Shown piece by piece: positions 45,668 through 55,129 of a stretch of 64,000 nucleotides of DNA. The DNA comes from Sphingomonas aliaeris. GTDB taxonomy: Bacteria > Pseudomonadota > Alphaproteobacteria > Sphingomonadales > Sphingomonadaceae. The stretch is taken from the NCBI RefSeq assembly GCF_016743815.1, contig NZ_CP061035.1, positions 312,501 to 376,500 on the forward strand, given 5' to 3'. Each line of letters opens with the position of its first letter. The stretch's first letter is position 1. A model generated the notes under the pieces. That model saw only the letters and a list, made by a program, of their open reading frames with translations, was not told the DNA's origin and searched no databases. Both the position numbers and the translations under genes were made by a program.

Positions 45668-46969
45668 ATGCGTATTACGATGATCGGTTCTGGTTATGTC
45701 GGGCTCGTATCGGGCGCGTGTTTTTCCGATTTCGGGCATGAGGTTACGTGCGTCGACAAGGATGCGGGCAAGATCGCTGCACTGGAAGCGGGCAAGATGC
45801 CGATCTTCGAGCCGGGGCTGGATCATCTCGTCGCGGCGAACGTGGCCGCCGGGCGGCTGAAATTCACCACCGACCTGAAGAGCGCGGTGGACGGGGCGGA
45901 TGCGGTGTTCATTGCGGTGGGCACGCCGTCGCGCCGCGGCGATGGCCATGCCGACTTGTCCTATGTGTTCGCCGCCAGCCGCGAGATCGCCGAGGCGGTG
46001 ACAGGCCCGATCGTGATCGTCACTAAATCCACCGTGCCGGTGGGGACGGGCGACAAGGTCGAGGAGATCATGAACGAGCTGGTCAAGGATCATGCCGTCG
46101 CGGTCGTCTCCAACCCCGAATTCCTGCGCGAAGGTGCGGCGATCGGCGATTTCAAGCGGCCGGACCGGATCGTCATCGGAACCGAGGACGAACGCGCCAA
46201 GCAGGTGATGCGTGAGATATATCGGCCGCTATACCTGAACGAGAGCCCGATCCTGTTCACCGGGCGGCGCACGTCAGAACTGATCAAATATGCGGCGAAC
46301 GCGTTCCTTGCGACGAAGATCACCTTCATCAACGAGATCGCCGATCTGTGCGAAGCGGTCGGTGCGGATGTGCAGGACGTCAGCCGCGGGATCGGGCTGG
46401 ACAACCGGATCGGGAAGAAATTCCTGCATGCAGGTCCGGGCTATGGCGGGTCGTGCTTCCCCAAGGATACGCTGGCGCTGTTGAAGACGTCGGAGGATTA
46501 CGAGACGCCGGTGCGGATCGTCGAGGCGGTCGTGTCGGTCAACGACAACCGCAAGCGGGCGATGGGCCGCAAGGTGCTGAAGGCGCTGGGCGGCGAGGGC
46601 AAGGGCAAGACGGTCGCGATCCTGGGGCTGACGTTCAAGCCCAATACGGACGATATGCGTGACGCCCCCAGCCTGGCGATCGTGCAGAGCCTGACGGATG
46701 CCGGCGTCACGGTGCGTGCGCACGACCCGGAGGGCATGGAGGCCGCAAAGGCGCTGATGCCGGACCTGCATTACTGCAACGACGCCTATGAGGCGGTGCA
46801 GGGTACCGATGCAGTGGTGATCGTGACGGAGTGGGACGTGTACCGCGCGCTCGACCTGCAGCGCGTGGCGGCCGCGATGAATGCGCCTGTGATGGTCGAT
46901 CTGCGCAACGTCTATCCGCCGAGCGATGCGGAGCGGGCGGGGTTCGCCTATTCGTCGATCGGGCGCTGA
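45668..46969 (+). CDS. ugd: UDP-glucose 6-dehydrogenase
   Basis: Two-step NAD-dependent oxidation of UDP-glucose to UDP-glucuronate for exopolysaccharide (e.g. sphingan) or lipid synthesis. 433 residues. Rossmann start MRITMIGSGYVGLVSGACFS, catalytic Cys in HAGPGYGGSCFPKDTLALLK, and the conserved SNPEFLREGAAIGDFKRPDRIVIG and TFKPNTDDMRDAPSLAIVQSL. Complete, full family length. Its stop is 9 bp from the end of the convergent YgfZ-like gene. Confidence 0.95.
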   Translation: MRITMIGSGYVGLVSGACFSDFGHEVTCVDKDAGKIAALEAGKMPIFEPGLDHLVAANVAAGRLKFTTDLKSAVDGADAVFIAVGTPSRRGDGHADLSYVFAASREIAEAVTGPIVIVTKSTVPVGTGDKVEEIMNELVKDHAVAVVSNPEFLREGAAIGDFKRPDRIVIGTEDERAKQVMREIYRPLYLNESPILFTGRRTSELIKYAANAFLATKITFINEIADLCEAVGADVQDVSRGIGLDNRIGKKFLHAGPGYGGSCFPKDTLALLKTSEDYETPVRIVEAVVSVNDNRKRAMGRKVLKALGGEGKGKTVAILGLTFKPNTDDMRDAPSLAIVQSLTDAGVTVRAHDPEGMEAAKALMPDLHYCNDAYEAVQGTDAVVIVTEWDVYRALDLQRVAAAMNAPVMVDLRNVYPPSDAERAGFAYSSIGR

Positions 46970-46976
46970 ACGGGCG

Positions 46977-47690
46977 TCAGTCCTGCGGTGCGAGCGCGAC
47001 CGCAAGCCAATCGGGTATCAGGGCATCGCCGAGCGCATCCACGCGGCGATGCTCGACCATCAGCTTAAGATCCGGATAGGCGATCCGCGTGCGATCGCCC
47101 GGAGCGTCGAGCGGTGCAACGACGAGCCGGCGGTTGACCGTGCTGCGATAGTTCATCCGCGCAGTATTTTCCTGACCGACATAGCAGCCCTTGGTGAAGC
47201 TGACGCCGTTCAGCTCGCGCGCATTGCATTCGAGCCATAGGGTCTTGTCGCTGCCGAGTTCCGCGACGCCTTCGGTCACGCCGAGCGACAGGCGGTGTGC
47301 GAGCCATCCCGGTGCAGGTGACGTTGCGGGGGCGAGCCAGCGGTGGCCGAGTTGGGGCAGGCGGGGGTCGGGGGCGCCCTGTGTCGTGTCGTTGGACCAG
47401 TGGACCGCGAGTGTCTCGTCCGGCGTGATCTGGATCGGACGGCGCAAGCGGTAGATCGACAGGCGACGGGCCAGGGCGTCCGCCTGTGCGGTCTCGCAAT
47501 CGACCAATATGTCGTCGCCATCCGCCCATAACATGAAGTCGAACAACACCTTGCCTTGCGGGCTGAGCAAGGCAGACCAGGCCGGCAACGGGCCGTTCAC
47601 GTCGGCGGTGACCAGACCTTGCAGGAAGCCGCGGACGTCCGTCCCCGAAATCCGGAGCAGCGCGCGATCGGGGAGGGTGGTTTCGGGCAT
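46977..47690 (-). CDS. ygfZ: Folate-binding YgfZ/CAF17-like protein
   Basis: Fe-S cluster repair or assembly factor that binds folate. 237 residues. N-terminal LPDRALLRISGTDVRGFLQG with LVTADVNGPLPAWSALLSPQGKVLFDF, and the family signature KGCYVGQENTARMNYR carrying the conserved Cys. The domain is of the GcvT type but lacks the long C-terminal part. Start at 47690; longer starts would overlap the divergent dihydroorotase gene. Confidence 0.88.
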   Translation of the reverse strand: MPETTLPDRALLRISGTDVRGFLQGLVTADVNGPLPAWSALLSPQGKVLFDFMLWADGDDILVDCETAQADALARRLSIYRLRRPIQITPDETLAVHWSNDTTQGAPDPRLPQLGHRWLAPATSPAPGWLAHRLSLGVTEGVAELGSDKTLWLECNARELNGVSFTKGCYVGQENTARMNYRSTVNRRLVVAPLDAPGDRTRIAYPDLKLMVEHRRVDALGDALIPDWLAVALAPQD

Positions 47691-47759
47691 GACGAACAGG
47701 TAGGGGTGCGGGCGGGCTAATAGAAGTGCCGGCATCGCCGGCGGGCGAAAGAGGCAGGC

Positions 47760-49085
47760 ATGGCGACGTTCGATCTGATCCTGACGGGTGGTACCGTCCA
47801 TCTGCCGAGTGGTCCTGCACGGACCGATATCGGCGTTCGTGGCGGCAAGATCGTGGAGATCGGCGCGCGGGGCGATGCGGGCGAGACGATCGACTGTATG
47901 GGGCTGGATATCCTCCCCGGCGTGATCGACACGCAGGTGCATTTTCGCGAGCCCGGCCTGATGCACAAGGAGGATCTGGAAAGCGGCGCGCGGGCCGCCG
48001 TTCTGGGCGGCGTGACCGCGGTGTTCGAGATGCCGAATACGAAGCCGAACACGGATTCGGCCGAGGCGATCGGCGAGAAACTGTCGCGCGCGCATCACCG
48101 GATGTGGTGCGACCATGCCTTCTATGTCGGCGCGACCAACCACAACGCCGCCGATCTCGCCGAGTTGGAGCGCCTGCCCGGGACGGCGGGGGTGAAGATC
48201 TTCATGGGCGCTTCGACCGGCGACCTGCTGGTATCGGAGGATTCCTCGCTCGCCGACGTGCTGGCGTCCGGGCATCGCCGCGTCGCGATCCATGCCGAGG
48301 ACGAAGCGCGGATGAACGCCCGGGCGGGCGAGCGGATCGCGGGGGATGCGAGTTCGCATCCCGTGTGGCGCGACGACGAGAGCGCGCTGTTAGCGACGCG
48401 GCGGATCCTGGCGCTGGCGCGCGCGGCACGGCGGCGGATCCATGTGCTGCACGTCACCACGCCTGCGGAACTGGAGCTGCTTGGCCAGAACAAGGACATC
48501 GCGACGTGCGAGGTGACGCCGCAGCACCTGACGCTGGCGGGCGAGGAAGCCTATCCGCGGCTGGGGACGCTGGCGCAGATGAATCCGCCGATCCGGTCCG
48601 GCGCGCACCGCGACGGGCTGTGGTACTGGCTGCAGCAGGGCGTGCCGGATATTCTCGGGTCGGACCACGCGCCGCACACGCTGGAGGAGAAGGGCAAGCC
48701 TTACCCGGATTCACCGAGCGGCATGCCGGGCGTGCAGACGATGCTGCCGCTGATGCTGAACCATGTGGCGGAGGGCCGCACGACGCTGGCGCGAGTGATC
48801 GATTTGACGAGCGCGGGCCCGCAACGTGTGTTCAACATCTCCGGCAAGGGGCGGATCGCGGTCGGATACGATGCCGACTTCTCGATCGTCGACCTGAAGG
48901 CGCGCTGGACGATCACCGACGACTGGCTGGCGTCGCGCTGCGGCTGGTCGCCGTTCACGGGGATGGAGATTACCGGGCGGCCGATCGGAACGGTCGTGCG
49001 CGGACATCGCGTGATGTGGGATGGCGCGCTGGCCGATGCGGCGATCGGCGAACCGATCCGCTTCGAAGGCGTGGATTTCGGCTAG
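47760..49085 (+). CDS. pyrC: Dihydroorotase (class I)
   Basis: Zinc enzyme forming dihydroorotate in pyrimidine synthesis. 441 residues. Metal-site DTQVHFREPG (class I has DxHxH; here Gln-Val-His), GVKIFMGASTG around the usual carboxylated Lys, VAIHAEDEARM, RRIHVLHVTTPAEL, CEVTPQHL and ILGSDHAPHTLEEK with the catalytic Asp. The DTQVHFREPG variant replaces the first His of the usual DxHxH by Gln, as in a group of dihydroorotase homologues annotated as pyrC. Activity as true dihydroorotase is likely but not certain; another pyrC may exist elsewhere. Confidence 0.83.
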   Translation: MATFDLILTGGTVHLPSGPARTDIGVRGGKIVEIGARGDAGETIDCMGLDILPGVIDTQVHFREPGLMHKEDLESGARAAVLGGVTAVFEMPNTKPNTDSAEAIGEKLSRAHHRMWCDHAFYVGATNHNAADLAELERLPGTAGVKIFMGASTGDLLVSEDSSLADVLASGHRRVAIHAEDEARMNARAGERIAGDASSHPVWRDDESALLATRRILALARAARRRIHVLHVTTPAELELLGQNKDIATCEVTPQHLTLAGEEAYPRLGTLAQMNPPIRSGAHRDGLWYWLQQGVPDILGSDHAPHTLEEKGKPYPDSPSGMPGVQTMLPLMLNHVAEGRTTLARVIDLTSAGPQRVFNISGKGRIAVGYDADFSIVDLKARWTITDDWLASRCGWSPFTGMEITGRPIGTVVRGHRVMWDGALADAAIGEPIRFEGVDFG

Positions 49086-49513
49086 GAAAATGCCCGGCGG
49101 CGGCGGAACGGCCAGTCGGTCACGCCGCCCGCGAACAGCGCCCACCACACGATCACCGGCTGAAACATCAGGCGTGGGGCGTGATACCACAGGCTGTGCA
49201 ATTCGCCCGCGACGACGACCTGGTCATAAGCGTGCTTCATGTTCGCCGGATAAACGCACACCGCATAGGCGGCGAGCATGACGCCTGCCCGCCAGCGCAG
49301 GCGCGGAACCATCAGCCCGATCGCGCCGGCAACCTCGCACAATCCGGTCAGCGCGATCACCGCGATCGGATAGGGGACCCAGGCGGGGGTGATGCGCAGG
49401 AACGGCGCCGGGATGTAGAGGTGAAGAACCCCCGCTGCGAGATAGGCGGTAGCGAGCAACACGCGCAATACGGTGCGCATGCGCTTCTGACGCGGGGCGA
49501 GATCAGTGTTCAT
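49082..49513 (-). CDS. DoxX-family membrane protein
   Basis: 143 residues and four probable helices: VLRVLLATAYLAAGVLHLYI, YPIAVIALTGLCEVAGAIGL, AGVMLAAYAVCVYPANMKHA and FQPVIVWWALFAGGV. The GxHL and ALTGLCEVAGAIGL phrases match DoxX/YphA-like proteins linked to redox homeostasis in the inner membrane. It is convergent with pyrC with a 4-bp overlap of ends. Substrate or partner is unknown. Confidence 0.82.
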   Translation of the reverse strand: MNTDLAPRQKRMRTVLRVLLATAYLAAGVLHLYIPAPFLRITPAWVPYPIAVIALTGLCEVAGAIGLMVPRLRWRAGVMLAAYAVCVYPANMKHAYDQVVVAGELHSLWYHAPRLMFQPVIVWWALFAGGVTDWPFRRRRAFS

Positions 49514-49607
49514 CCCACCCGCGGTAAGCGCTTATCACGGCGCGGGCAAAGCCGTTCAGCGTAGGGGGCGACCGGACCGATCCGGCTTCGCCGCCCCCGG
49601 CCGCGCG

Positions 49608-50438
49608 TCAGAACGGGAACCAGTTCGTCTTGTGCGTGAACTTCATATAGCCGAGATTGACGCCCTGCCGCCAGCCGACGCCCAGCCGGATCGGGATGAC
49701 GACCTTGTCGCCCTTGCGCAGATAGGTCGCGGCGAACCCGCCGATGAAGAACAGCCGCCCTTCGCCCGCGGCGAACCGGCCCTTGTACAGCTCCTCGGTG
49801 TCGTAGAGGTTGTACACCAAGACAAAGACCTTGCTGGCGTCGCCACCGATATCGAAGCCGACGGATGGTCCCGTCCAGTGCACCGGTTGCTCGCCCTCGA
49901 TCTTGTGGAACAATTGACCGTTGCCGTAGCGCAAACCGACGACGAACGCGCCGCCCGCTTCTCGCCCGGCGACATAGGCATTGGGCTGCCCCTGTTCCTT
50001 CAGGATCTTCTCGAGCATGCCGGCCAGGCCCGCGGTCCCCTTGCCGAACACGCCCTCCGCCGCCGCCAGCAGCTCGGGCCGATCGAAGGTCTGGCTGCTT
50101 GCGGCAACCGCAGTCGCACCCTCGCGCGCTGCATCCTGTTGCTGGTCGGCAGGAAGGGCCGCGGCAGGGGGCGTTGCGGCAAGCGGAGCGGCGGCCGGCG
50201 GATTATAGGGCGGGTAAGCGGGCGGCGCAGTGGGCGTGTCCGCCTGAGACGGCTGGATCCGCGGCGGCACCTGCACGCGGGGCGGCGTCTGGACGCGTGG
50301 CGTCTGCCCCCTGGGCGCGGAGAGATCGCCATCGATCGCCTGGTTCGGATCGATCGTGCGCACGGTATCCTGCGCGATCACCGGCCCGGACCCGAGCATC
50401 AGCGCCGTCATCAGAACCGTAGCAATAACCCTGCGCAT
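49608..50438 (-). CDS. eipA: EipA-family envelope protein (DUF1134)
   Basis: 276 residues. Signal peptide MRRVIATVLMTALMLGSGPV, a Pro-rich linker of about 90 residues (PRGQTPRVQTPPRVQVPPRI and similar), then the DUF1134 domain: GKGTAGLAGMLEKILKEQGQ, PNAYVAGREAGGAFVVGLRY, YNLYDTEELYKGRFAAGEGR, GVGWRQGVNLGYMKFT. EipA of Brucella is a periplasmic protein needed for envelope integrity. Start at 50438 has GGGGG at suitable distance; 50444 is an alternative ATG. Confidence 0.88.
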   Translation of the reverse strand: MRRVIATVLMTALMLGSGPVIAQDTVRTIDPNQAIDGDLSAPRGQTPRVQTPPRVQVPPRIQPSQADTPTAPPAYPPYNPPAAAPLAATPPAAALPADQQQDAAREGATAVAASSQTFDRPELLAAAEGVFGKGTAGLAGMLEKILKEQGQPNAYVAGREAGGAFVVGLRYGNGQLFHKIEGEQPVHWTGPSVGFDIGGDASKVFVLVYNLYDTEELYKGRFAAGEGRLFFIGGFAATYLRKGDKVVIPIRLGVGWRQGVNLGYMKFTHKTNWFPF

Positions 50439-50638
50439 CGACATTCCCCCAGCACCGCACCCTTCGACCCGAAGACGGTGCGCCAGAGCAGCTTGCCCGG
50501 CAATGAACCGCGCGACAAGCCGCGTTGCTTTTGCGGCGACCGGCGATAGGTCCAGCGACGATATCGCGCGATTCCGGTGTCGAACCCCGTTGATCCTTCG
50601 CCAAGCCGACGCTATAGACGCGGCTTGCCGCCAGGTCC

Positions 50639-50730
50639 GGAGACGTGGGTGAGTGGCTGAAACCAACGCTTTGCTAAAGCGTCGTACCTCTTAAAGGGTA
50701 CCGAGAGTTCGAATCTCTCCGTCTCCGCCA
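50639..50730 (+). tRNA. tRNA-Ser (GCT anticodon), CCA encoded
   Basis: Acceptor GGAGACG pairs with CGTCTCC, discriminator G and encoded CCA at 50728-50730. The anticodon loop CTTTGCTAAAG gives anticodon GCT, decoding AGC/AGU. A long variable arm, as expected of serine tRNAs, and TTCGAATC in the T loop are visible. It borders the foreign-looking island, and tRNA-Ser genes are frequent integration sites. Confidence 0.95.
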
Positions 50731-51299
50731 CCTAGTTTCGCGTGATATGGCTTGCCGAGGTTTTTTGGCAAAAACGCCGCAAAACTGCGCCGTTTCTGTT
50801 GGCTTCGGTACCACGGAGCGTCTGATACAGACCGAAATCGACGTTTTCCCGCACGTTTCTCAGGGCCATTTCCCCTTGGTACCTAATGGCAATCCAACCA
50901 CATTCTGCTTGATGTCTAGACCTGCAACAACTGGGATTAACAGGGTTGATGCGACCACCGAGCTGCTCGGTCCGAACAAATTCGAGGTCCGGCCCTGCGG
51001 AGATGCTTGCTTTGCAGTGCTTATTAGCACGGTGCCGTGCAGGGTCACGGATCCCACGGAACAAAAGCTAAAATCCTTCCCAACTGCTTGAAGCCCGATC
51101 AGGGCCACCTATTTTGCGGGCGGTAGATAGATCATGGTGTGCTTATGGATGATGGGACGAGCCCGAGCATCGGGTTAGCATAAACGGTTGAGGCGCTGCG
51201 CCAACTTGCGCGCAAGTTCCCTTTCGTCCTTTCATCCCGAAATTTCAGTCAATGCAGTAGTTGCCTCCGACTGAATTTCATCAAGTATAGAGAATTATC
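50731..51299. other. Gene-poor, lower-GC spacer after the tRNA
   Basis: Base composition drops compared with both sides. ORFs up to 110 codons on either strand have no ribosome site, no family features and unusual composition, so none is called. No copy of the tRNA 3' end is found downstream in this window. Confidence 0.5.
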
Positions 51300-52691
51300 A
51301 TGACTACTCCGATTATGGGGGCGAATTCGCTCGCCCTGTCTTCTGAACTTCTTCTCCAAGTGCGCTACATGGCGCCTGGCTCCCTTGCGGCAATTGGGCG
51401 TAAAGCTCGTACGCATCCTAAAAGCCAAATTCGGCAGATCGTCAGTAGTATCGAGACATTCGGGTTTACCGTTCCCGTGCTGGTCGACGAGGACGACAAG
51501 ATTATCGCCGGCAACGCGCGTGTCGAAGCGGCGATCTTGGTTGGTTTGGAGAGCATTCCGGTAGTTACGTTGTCCCACCTGAACACCGAGCAGAAGCGGG
51601 CGTTCGTGCTCGCGGAGAATAAGCTCGCAACGCTTTCGGGCTGGGATAAATCGGTCCTGAAGTTGGAATTCAGCGACCTTGTCGAACTTGATCTAGGCTT
51701 CAGCCTAGACGTTACGGGATTTCTCGAACCGGAGGTCGACGCGCTGATGTTCGGCGCAGATGCGGTCGATCACGGCGATGAGATCGTCCCCCTGCCGCAG
51801 AAGCCGACCACCCGGCTTGGCGACCTGTGGTTGCTCGGCCGCCATCGCATCCTGTGCGGCGATGCCACGGATCCATCAAATTTACAAACGCTGCTCAAGA
51901 CGGACCAGGTACGCACTGTGTTCGTCGACCCTCCCTATAACGTAAGAATCGGCGGGCATGTGACGGGCGCCGGGCAGCACGAAGAGTTCGTTATGGCATC
52001 GGGCGAGATGACTGATGCAGAGTTTACTGGGTTCCTTGAGAAAACATTCCAGCGCCTGAGCGATGCGCTGATACCAGGCGGCCTCGCCTATGTGTGCATG
52101 GACTTCAGGCACATGCAAAACGTGCTCGACGCCGGAAAATTTGCGGGTTTCGAACTGCTCAACCTCATCGTTTGGGATAAGGGCTCGGGTGGAATGGGGA
52201 GCTTTTATCGGTCACGCCATGAACTCATCTTTCTTTTTGCAAAACCGGGTGATGGTCGGCGCAACCGCGTGCAGCTGGGCAAGCACGGTCGAGACCGGCA
52301 TAACGTCTGGTGTTATCCTGGGGTCAATGGGTTCGGCGCCGAGAAGGCGCGCGCACGTGAAATGCATCCGACCGTGAAACCCCTGGCGCTGGTACGCGAC
52401 GCGCTGCTGGATTCGACAGCGCGCGGTGATCTGGTCCTGGACCTATTCTCCGGGAGCGGCACCACGATCGTAGCGGCCGAGGATAGTGGTCGGCGCGGTG
52501 CGGCAATGGATCTGGACCCGCTATACGTCGATACGACGATCGTACGCTGGCAAGATTTCTCAGGCCAAGAGGCACGGCTTGAGTCGACTGGTCTGACGTT
52601 CCGCGAGATGCGGGTCAGGCGGTCGGAGTCCACGGATGCGTGCGCTCATGACCTTCCTCCCGCGCGTGTCCGCACGCGGCGCGCAGCATGA
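51300..52691 (+). CDS. ParB-domain DNA methyltransferase (N6-adenine/N4-cytosine type)
   Basis: 463 residues. Residues about 20-120 form a ParB/sulfiredoxin-type domain (GFTVPVLVDEDDKIIAGNAR then VEAAILVGLESIPVV). The methyltransferase follows: catalytic DPPYNV at 210-215, HPTVKP at 366-371 and SAM-binding DLFSGSGTTIVAAE at 381-394. The order DPPY before FSGSG is the beta class, with N6-adenine or N4-cytosine product. No restriction gene is adjacent. ParB-methyltransferases of this type are common in phages and mobile elements next to terminase genes. Here it precedes the DUF5681-terminase pair. Confidence 0.88.
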   Translation: MTTPIMGANSLALSSELLLQVRYMAPGSLAAIGRKARTHPKSQIRQIVSSIETFGFTVPVLVDEDDKIIAGNARVEAAILVGLESIPVVTLSHLNTEQKRAFVLAENKLATLSGWDKSVLKLEFSDLVELDLGFSLDVTGFLEPEVDALMFGADAVDHGDEIVPLPQKPTTRLGDLWLLGRHRILCGDATDPSNLQTLLKTDQVRTVFVDPPYNVRIGGHVTGAGQHEEFVMASGEMTDAEFTGFLEKTFQRLSDALIPGGLAYVCMDFRHMQNVLDAGKFAGFELLNLIVWDKGSGGMGSFYRSRHELIFLFAKPGDGRRNRVQLGKHGRDRHNVWCYPGVNGFGAEKARAREMHPTVKPLALVRDALLDSTARGDLVLDLFSGSGTTIVAAEDSGRRGAAMDLDPLYVDTTIVRWQDFSGQEARLESTGLTFREMRVRRSESTDACAHDLPPARVRTRRAA

Positions 52692-52701
52692 GGGGGCCAT
52701 C

Positions 52702-53127
52702 ATGTCATACAATCCGCACGCCGGAGCCGAGGGCGATCTTTCGGCCGATCCCTATATCGTCACGCGGGGTAAACCCCCGCGGGAGTACCAGTTCAAACCA
52801 GGCAAGTCTGGCAACCCCCGTGGCCGGCCACCGGGCACGAAGGACTTTCGCACGCTTTTGCAGCGTGAACTGGACCGCGCCGTCAACGCTTCGGTCAACG
52901 GCCGGGTAACGAAGGTTTCCAAGCGGGAAGCGATCGCCATGCGGCTTGTAGAGAAGGCGCTGAAAGGTGATCACAAGGCGATCGAGGCCTGCCTTAAATA
53001 TGGCGAGGATCCGGCTTCGTCCGATGTAGCGCTTCCGCCGATGGATACCGATCCTCGTAAGGAGATCGAGTTGCTGGAAGCCTTTATGGCTCGGGGCACA
53101 GGGGGCGGCGATGAACGCCCCTCATGA
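52702..53127 (+). CDS. DUF5681 protein, probable small terminase
   Basis: 141 residues. It begins MSYNPHAGAEGDLSADPYIV, then TRGKPPREYQFKPGKSGNPRGRPPG, the DUF5681 signature (YxFKPGxSGNPxGRPxG), and a helical KREAIAMRLVEKALKGDHKAIEACLKYGED. The family's function is formally unknown. Its position right before a large terminase, with a 17-bp overlap, suggests a DNA-binding small subunit. Start ATG 52702. Confidence 0.82.
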   Translation: MSYNPHAGAEGDLSADPYIVTRGKPPREYQFKPGKSGNPRGRPPGTKDFRTLLQRELDRAVNASVNGRVTKVSKREAIAMRLVEKALKGDHKAIEACLKYGEDPASSDVALPPMDTDPRKEIELLEAFMARGTGGGDERPS

Positions 53128-54586
53128 CATCTCGTCGGTGTTGAACGAACTCTGCCGCGCGGATCTGCAGGTGTTCGTCGAACGGGTGTTCGCGACCATC
53201 GATCCGGCGGCGGAACTTGAACGCGGGCGCTATCTGGAAATCCTTTGCGACTACCTTGCCCGCGTCGAGCGCGGCGATCTCCGGCGCCTGCTCATCACCA
53301 TTCCGCCGCGGCATCTCAAATCCATCGCGACCTCGATTGCGCTGCCGGCGTGGGTGTTGGGTCGTGATCCAAGCAAACGGATCATCAATGTTACCTACGC
53401 CAACGACCTGACACGAGACCACTCGCGCAATTTCCTGAAGGTAGCGCGGTCGGGTTGGTACGCGCATGTGTTTCCGGAAACTGCAACGAATGTGGCTCGC
53501 GCGACCATCGGCGAGTTTCGGACGCGCCAGAATGGCTTCAGGATGGGGAGCTCGCTCGGCGGCACGCTGACTGGCTTGGGTGGCGACATGATCATCATCG
53601 ACGACCTTATGAAGGCAGCCGACGCACGCTCCGCGGTGGCGCGTGAGAACGTGCGGCATTTCTACGGCAACACACTCGTCAGCCGATTGAACGATAAATC
53701 CTCCGGGTCGATCATCGCGGTGCAGCAGCGTCTGCACGAGGAAGATCTGGCCGCCCATCTCAAGGACCTCAAGTTTGAGCACCTTAATCTTCCTGCGATC
53801 GCCGAAGAAAGGCAGGTGTTTCACCTTTCGTCCGGTCGCACGCATGTGCGCGAGCCGGGCGATCTACTAAAGCCAAGAACCGAGCCGCGTGAGATTCTCG
53901 ATGAGTTTCGACAGGCGATGAGCGGGCCGGATTTCCAGGCGCAATACCAGCAAAATCCAACCCCGCCAGAAAGTGCGCTGATCGATTGGACTCGTATTCA
54001 GACGTATGCGGTAGCACCGGAACGCGACCAGATCCTGTATGTCACCCAGAGTTGGGACACCGCGTTGTGCGATGGTCCCAAGTCGGATTTTTCTGTCGGC
54101 ACAACGTGGGGATATGATGGGACAGCGTGGCTGCTTCTTGATCTTGCCCGGGTCAGATTGAGTTATGCTGACCTGTTGGAGCGGGTGCGTCGCGAGCGCA
54201 AGCGATGGAAGGCAGATGCGATCATTGTCGAAGCAGCAGGGATGGGCCATGCATTGCTCAACGAGCTTTCGCGCGATCATCGCTGTTTGGGGCGTCCTGA
54301 GCATCATGCCGCAACGTGCGAACGGCACGGCTACACGCCGACCATGGGCAAGCCGGAACGCTTGGCGGTCGGCGTGGACCGGCTATATTCCGGCCTCGTG
54401 AGATTGCCGGAAGCGGCGCCATGGCTCTCGGACCTGAAACGAGAAATGCTGGCCTTCCCGAGTGCTACGCACGACGACCAGGTCGATAGCATCACCCAGT
54501 TTCTGTTGTGGGTCGTGGAACGCCGCGGGCGGTCCGCGGCTAGCGGCGGGCGGGATTCCAGGGTCACGGCACCACGTCGCCCATAG
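53111..54586 (+). CDS. Orphan phage large terminase (TerL)
   Basis: 491 residues. ATPase domain: atypical Walker A LITIPPRHLKS (residues 61-71), typical of the TIGR01630-like terminases, VTYANDLTRDHSRNFLK, MGSSLGGTLTGLGGDMIIID with Walker B Asp near 164, and coupling VQQRLHEEDLAAHLKD. Nuclease domain: YVTQSWDTALCDGPKSDFSV, IIVEAAGMGHALLNEL and AFPSATHDDQVDSITQFLLW. All key acidic residues are present, so it should be active. No portal, capsid or tail gene follows, which is unusual for a prophage. Confidence 0.9.
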   Translation: MNAPHDISSVLNELCRADLQVFVERVFATIDPAAELERGRYLEILCDYLARVERGDLRRLLITIPPRHLKSIATSIALPAWVLGRDPSKRIINVTYANDLTRDHSRNFLKVARSGWYAHVFPETATNVARATIGEFRTRQNGFRMGSSLGGTLTGLGGDMIIIDDLMKAADARSAVARENVRHFYGNTLVSRLNDKSSGSIIAVQQRLHEEDLAAHLKDLKFEHLNLPAIAEERQVFHLSSGRTHVREPGDLLKPRTEPREILDEFRQAMSGPDFQAQYQQNPTPPESALIDWTRIQTYAVAPERDQILYVTQSWDTALCDGPKSDFSVGTTWGYDGTAWLLLDLARVRLSYADLLERVRRERKRWKADAIIVEAAGMGHALLNELSRDHRCLGRPEHHAATCERHGYTPTMGKPERLAVGVDRLYSGLVRLPEAAPWLSDLKREMLAFPSATHDDQVDSITQFLLWVVERRGRSAASGGRDSRVTAPRRP

Positions 54587-54726
54587 CTTGCGACGCTGTT
54601 GGCGTACCGCGGCAGACGGCGTCTCTGAACCTGTGGAACACTGCGCCGGATGGTCACATTTCGTGAAGCTGGCGGTGGACTTGTCCGTCAGTTCCGGGCG
54701 TCAATAGCGTCCGGAGGTAGCAGAGT

Positions 54727-54927
54727 GTGAACCAAGAAAATGAACTCGCTCAGCGATATTGCGTCTTGGTTGGCGCGCTGATGGAAGACGCCTGCGCCGA
54801 AGCCGTGACCGCAGTTATCGACCCAGATGTCCTTCGGACGAAGGTCCGGCGGCTGCAAGAGATCAATGACCAGTGCCGAGAGCTGCTCCGCGTCGCGCAT
54901 ACGCTAGCGCGGATCAGCAATCGGTAG
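54727..54927 (+). CDS. Small helical hypothetical protein
   Basis: 66 residues from GTG 54727, with GGAGG 10 nt upstream. MNQENELAQRYCVLVGALME then DACAEAVTAVIDPDVLRTKVRRLQEINDQCRELLR, likely two or three helices. Not recognised. It is in the same direction as the terminase and part of the island. Confidence 0.55.
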   Translation: MNQENELAQRYCVLVGALMEDACAEAVTAVIDPDVLRTKVRRLQEINDQCRELLRVAHTLARISNR

Positions 54928-55129
54928 GCGACCCGATCCGAGTTCAAATTAAGGCCTGCCGCCGCGTATGTACGACATTTGAGGAAGTCGAAATCGCCCG
55001 CAGCCGGATCCTGGCCGGCCGCCCCCGGGGCTGATCGTTGCCGATCATTGTCGGGACTGGGAAGTTCAGAGTCATGACGGCGCAGCCGGCCTTGAGGGCG
55101 GTAACATCAACCCCAGCGCACGGAATTGC

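Noticed and set aside
50747..51091. ORFs of 110-114 codons in the spacer after tRNA-Ser
   Set aside because: No ribosome site, poor start codons, no recognised family, and overlapping ORFs on both strands.
54940..54965. Possible right attachment site resembling the tRNA T-arm (GATCCGAGTTCAAAT)
   Set aside because: Too short and imperfect compared with the tRNA 3' end; no real duplication was found in the window.
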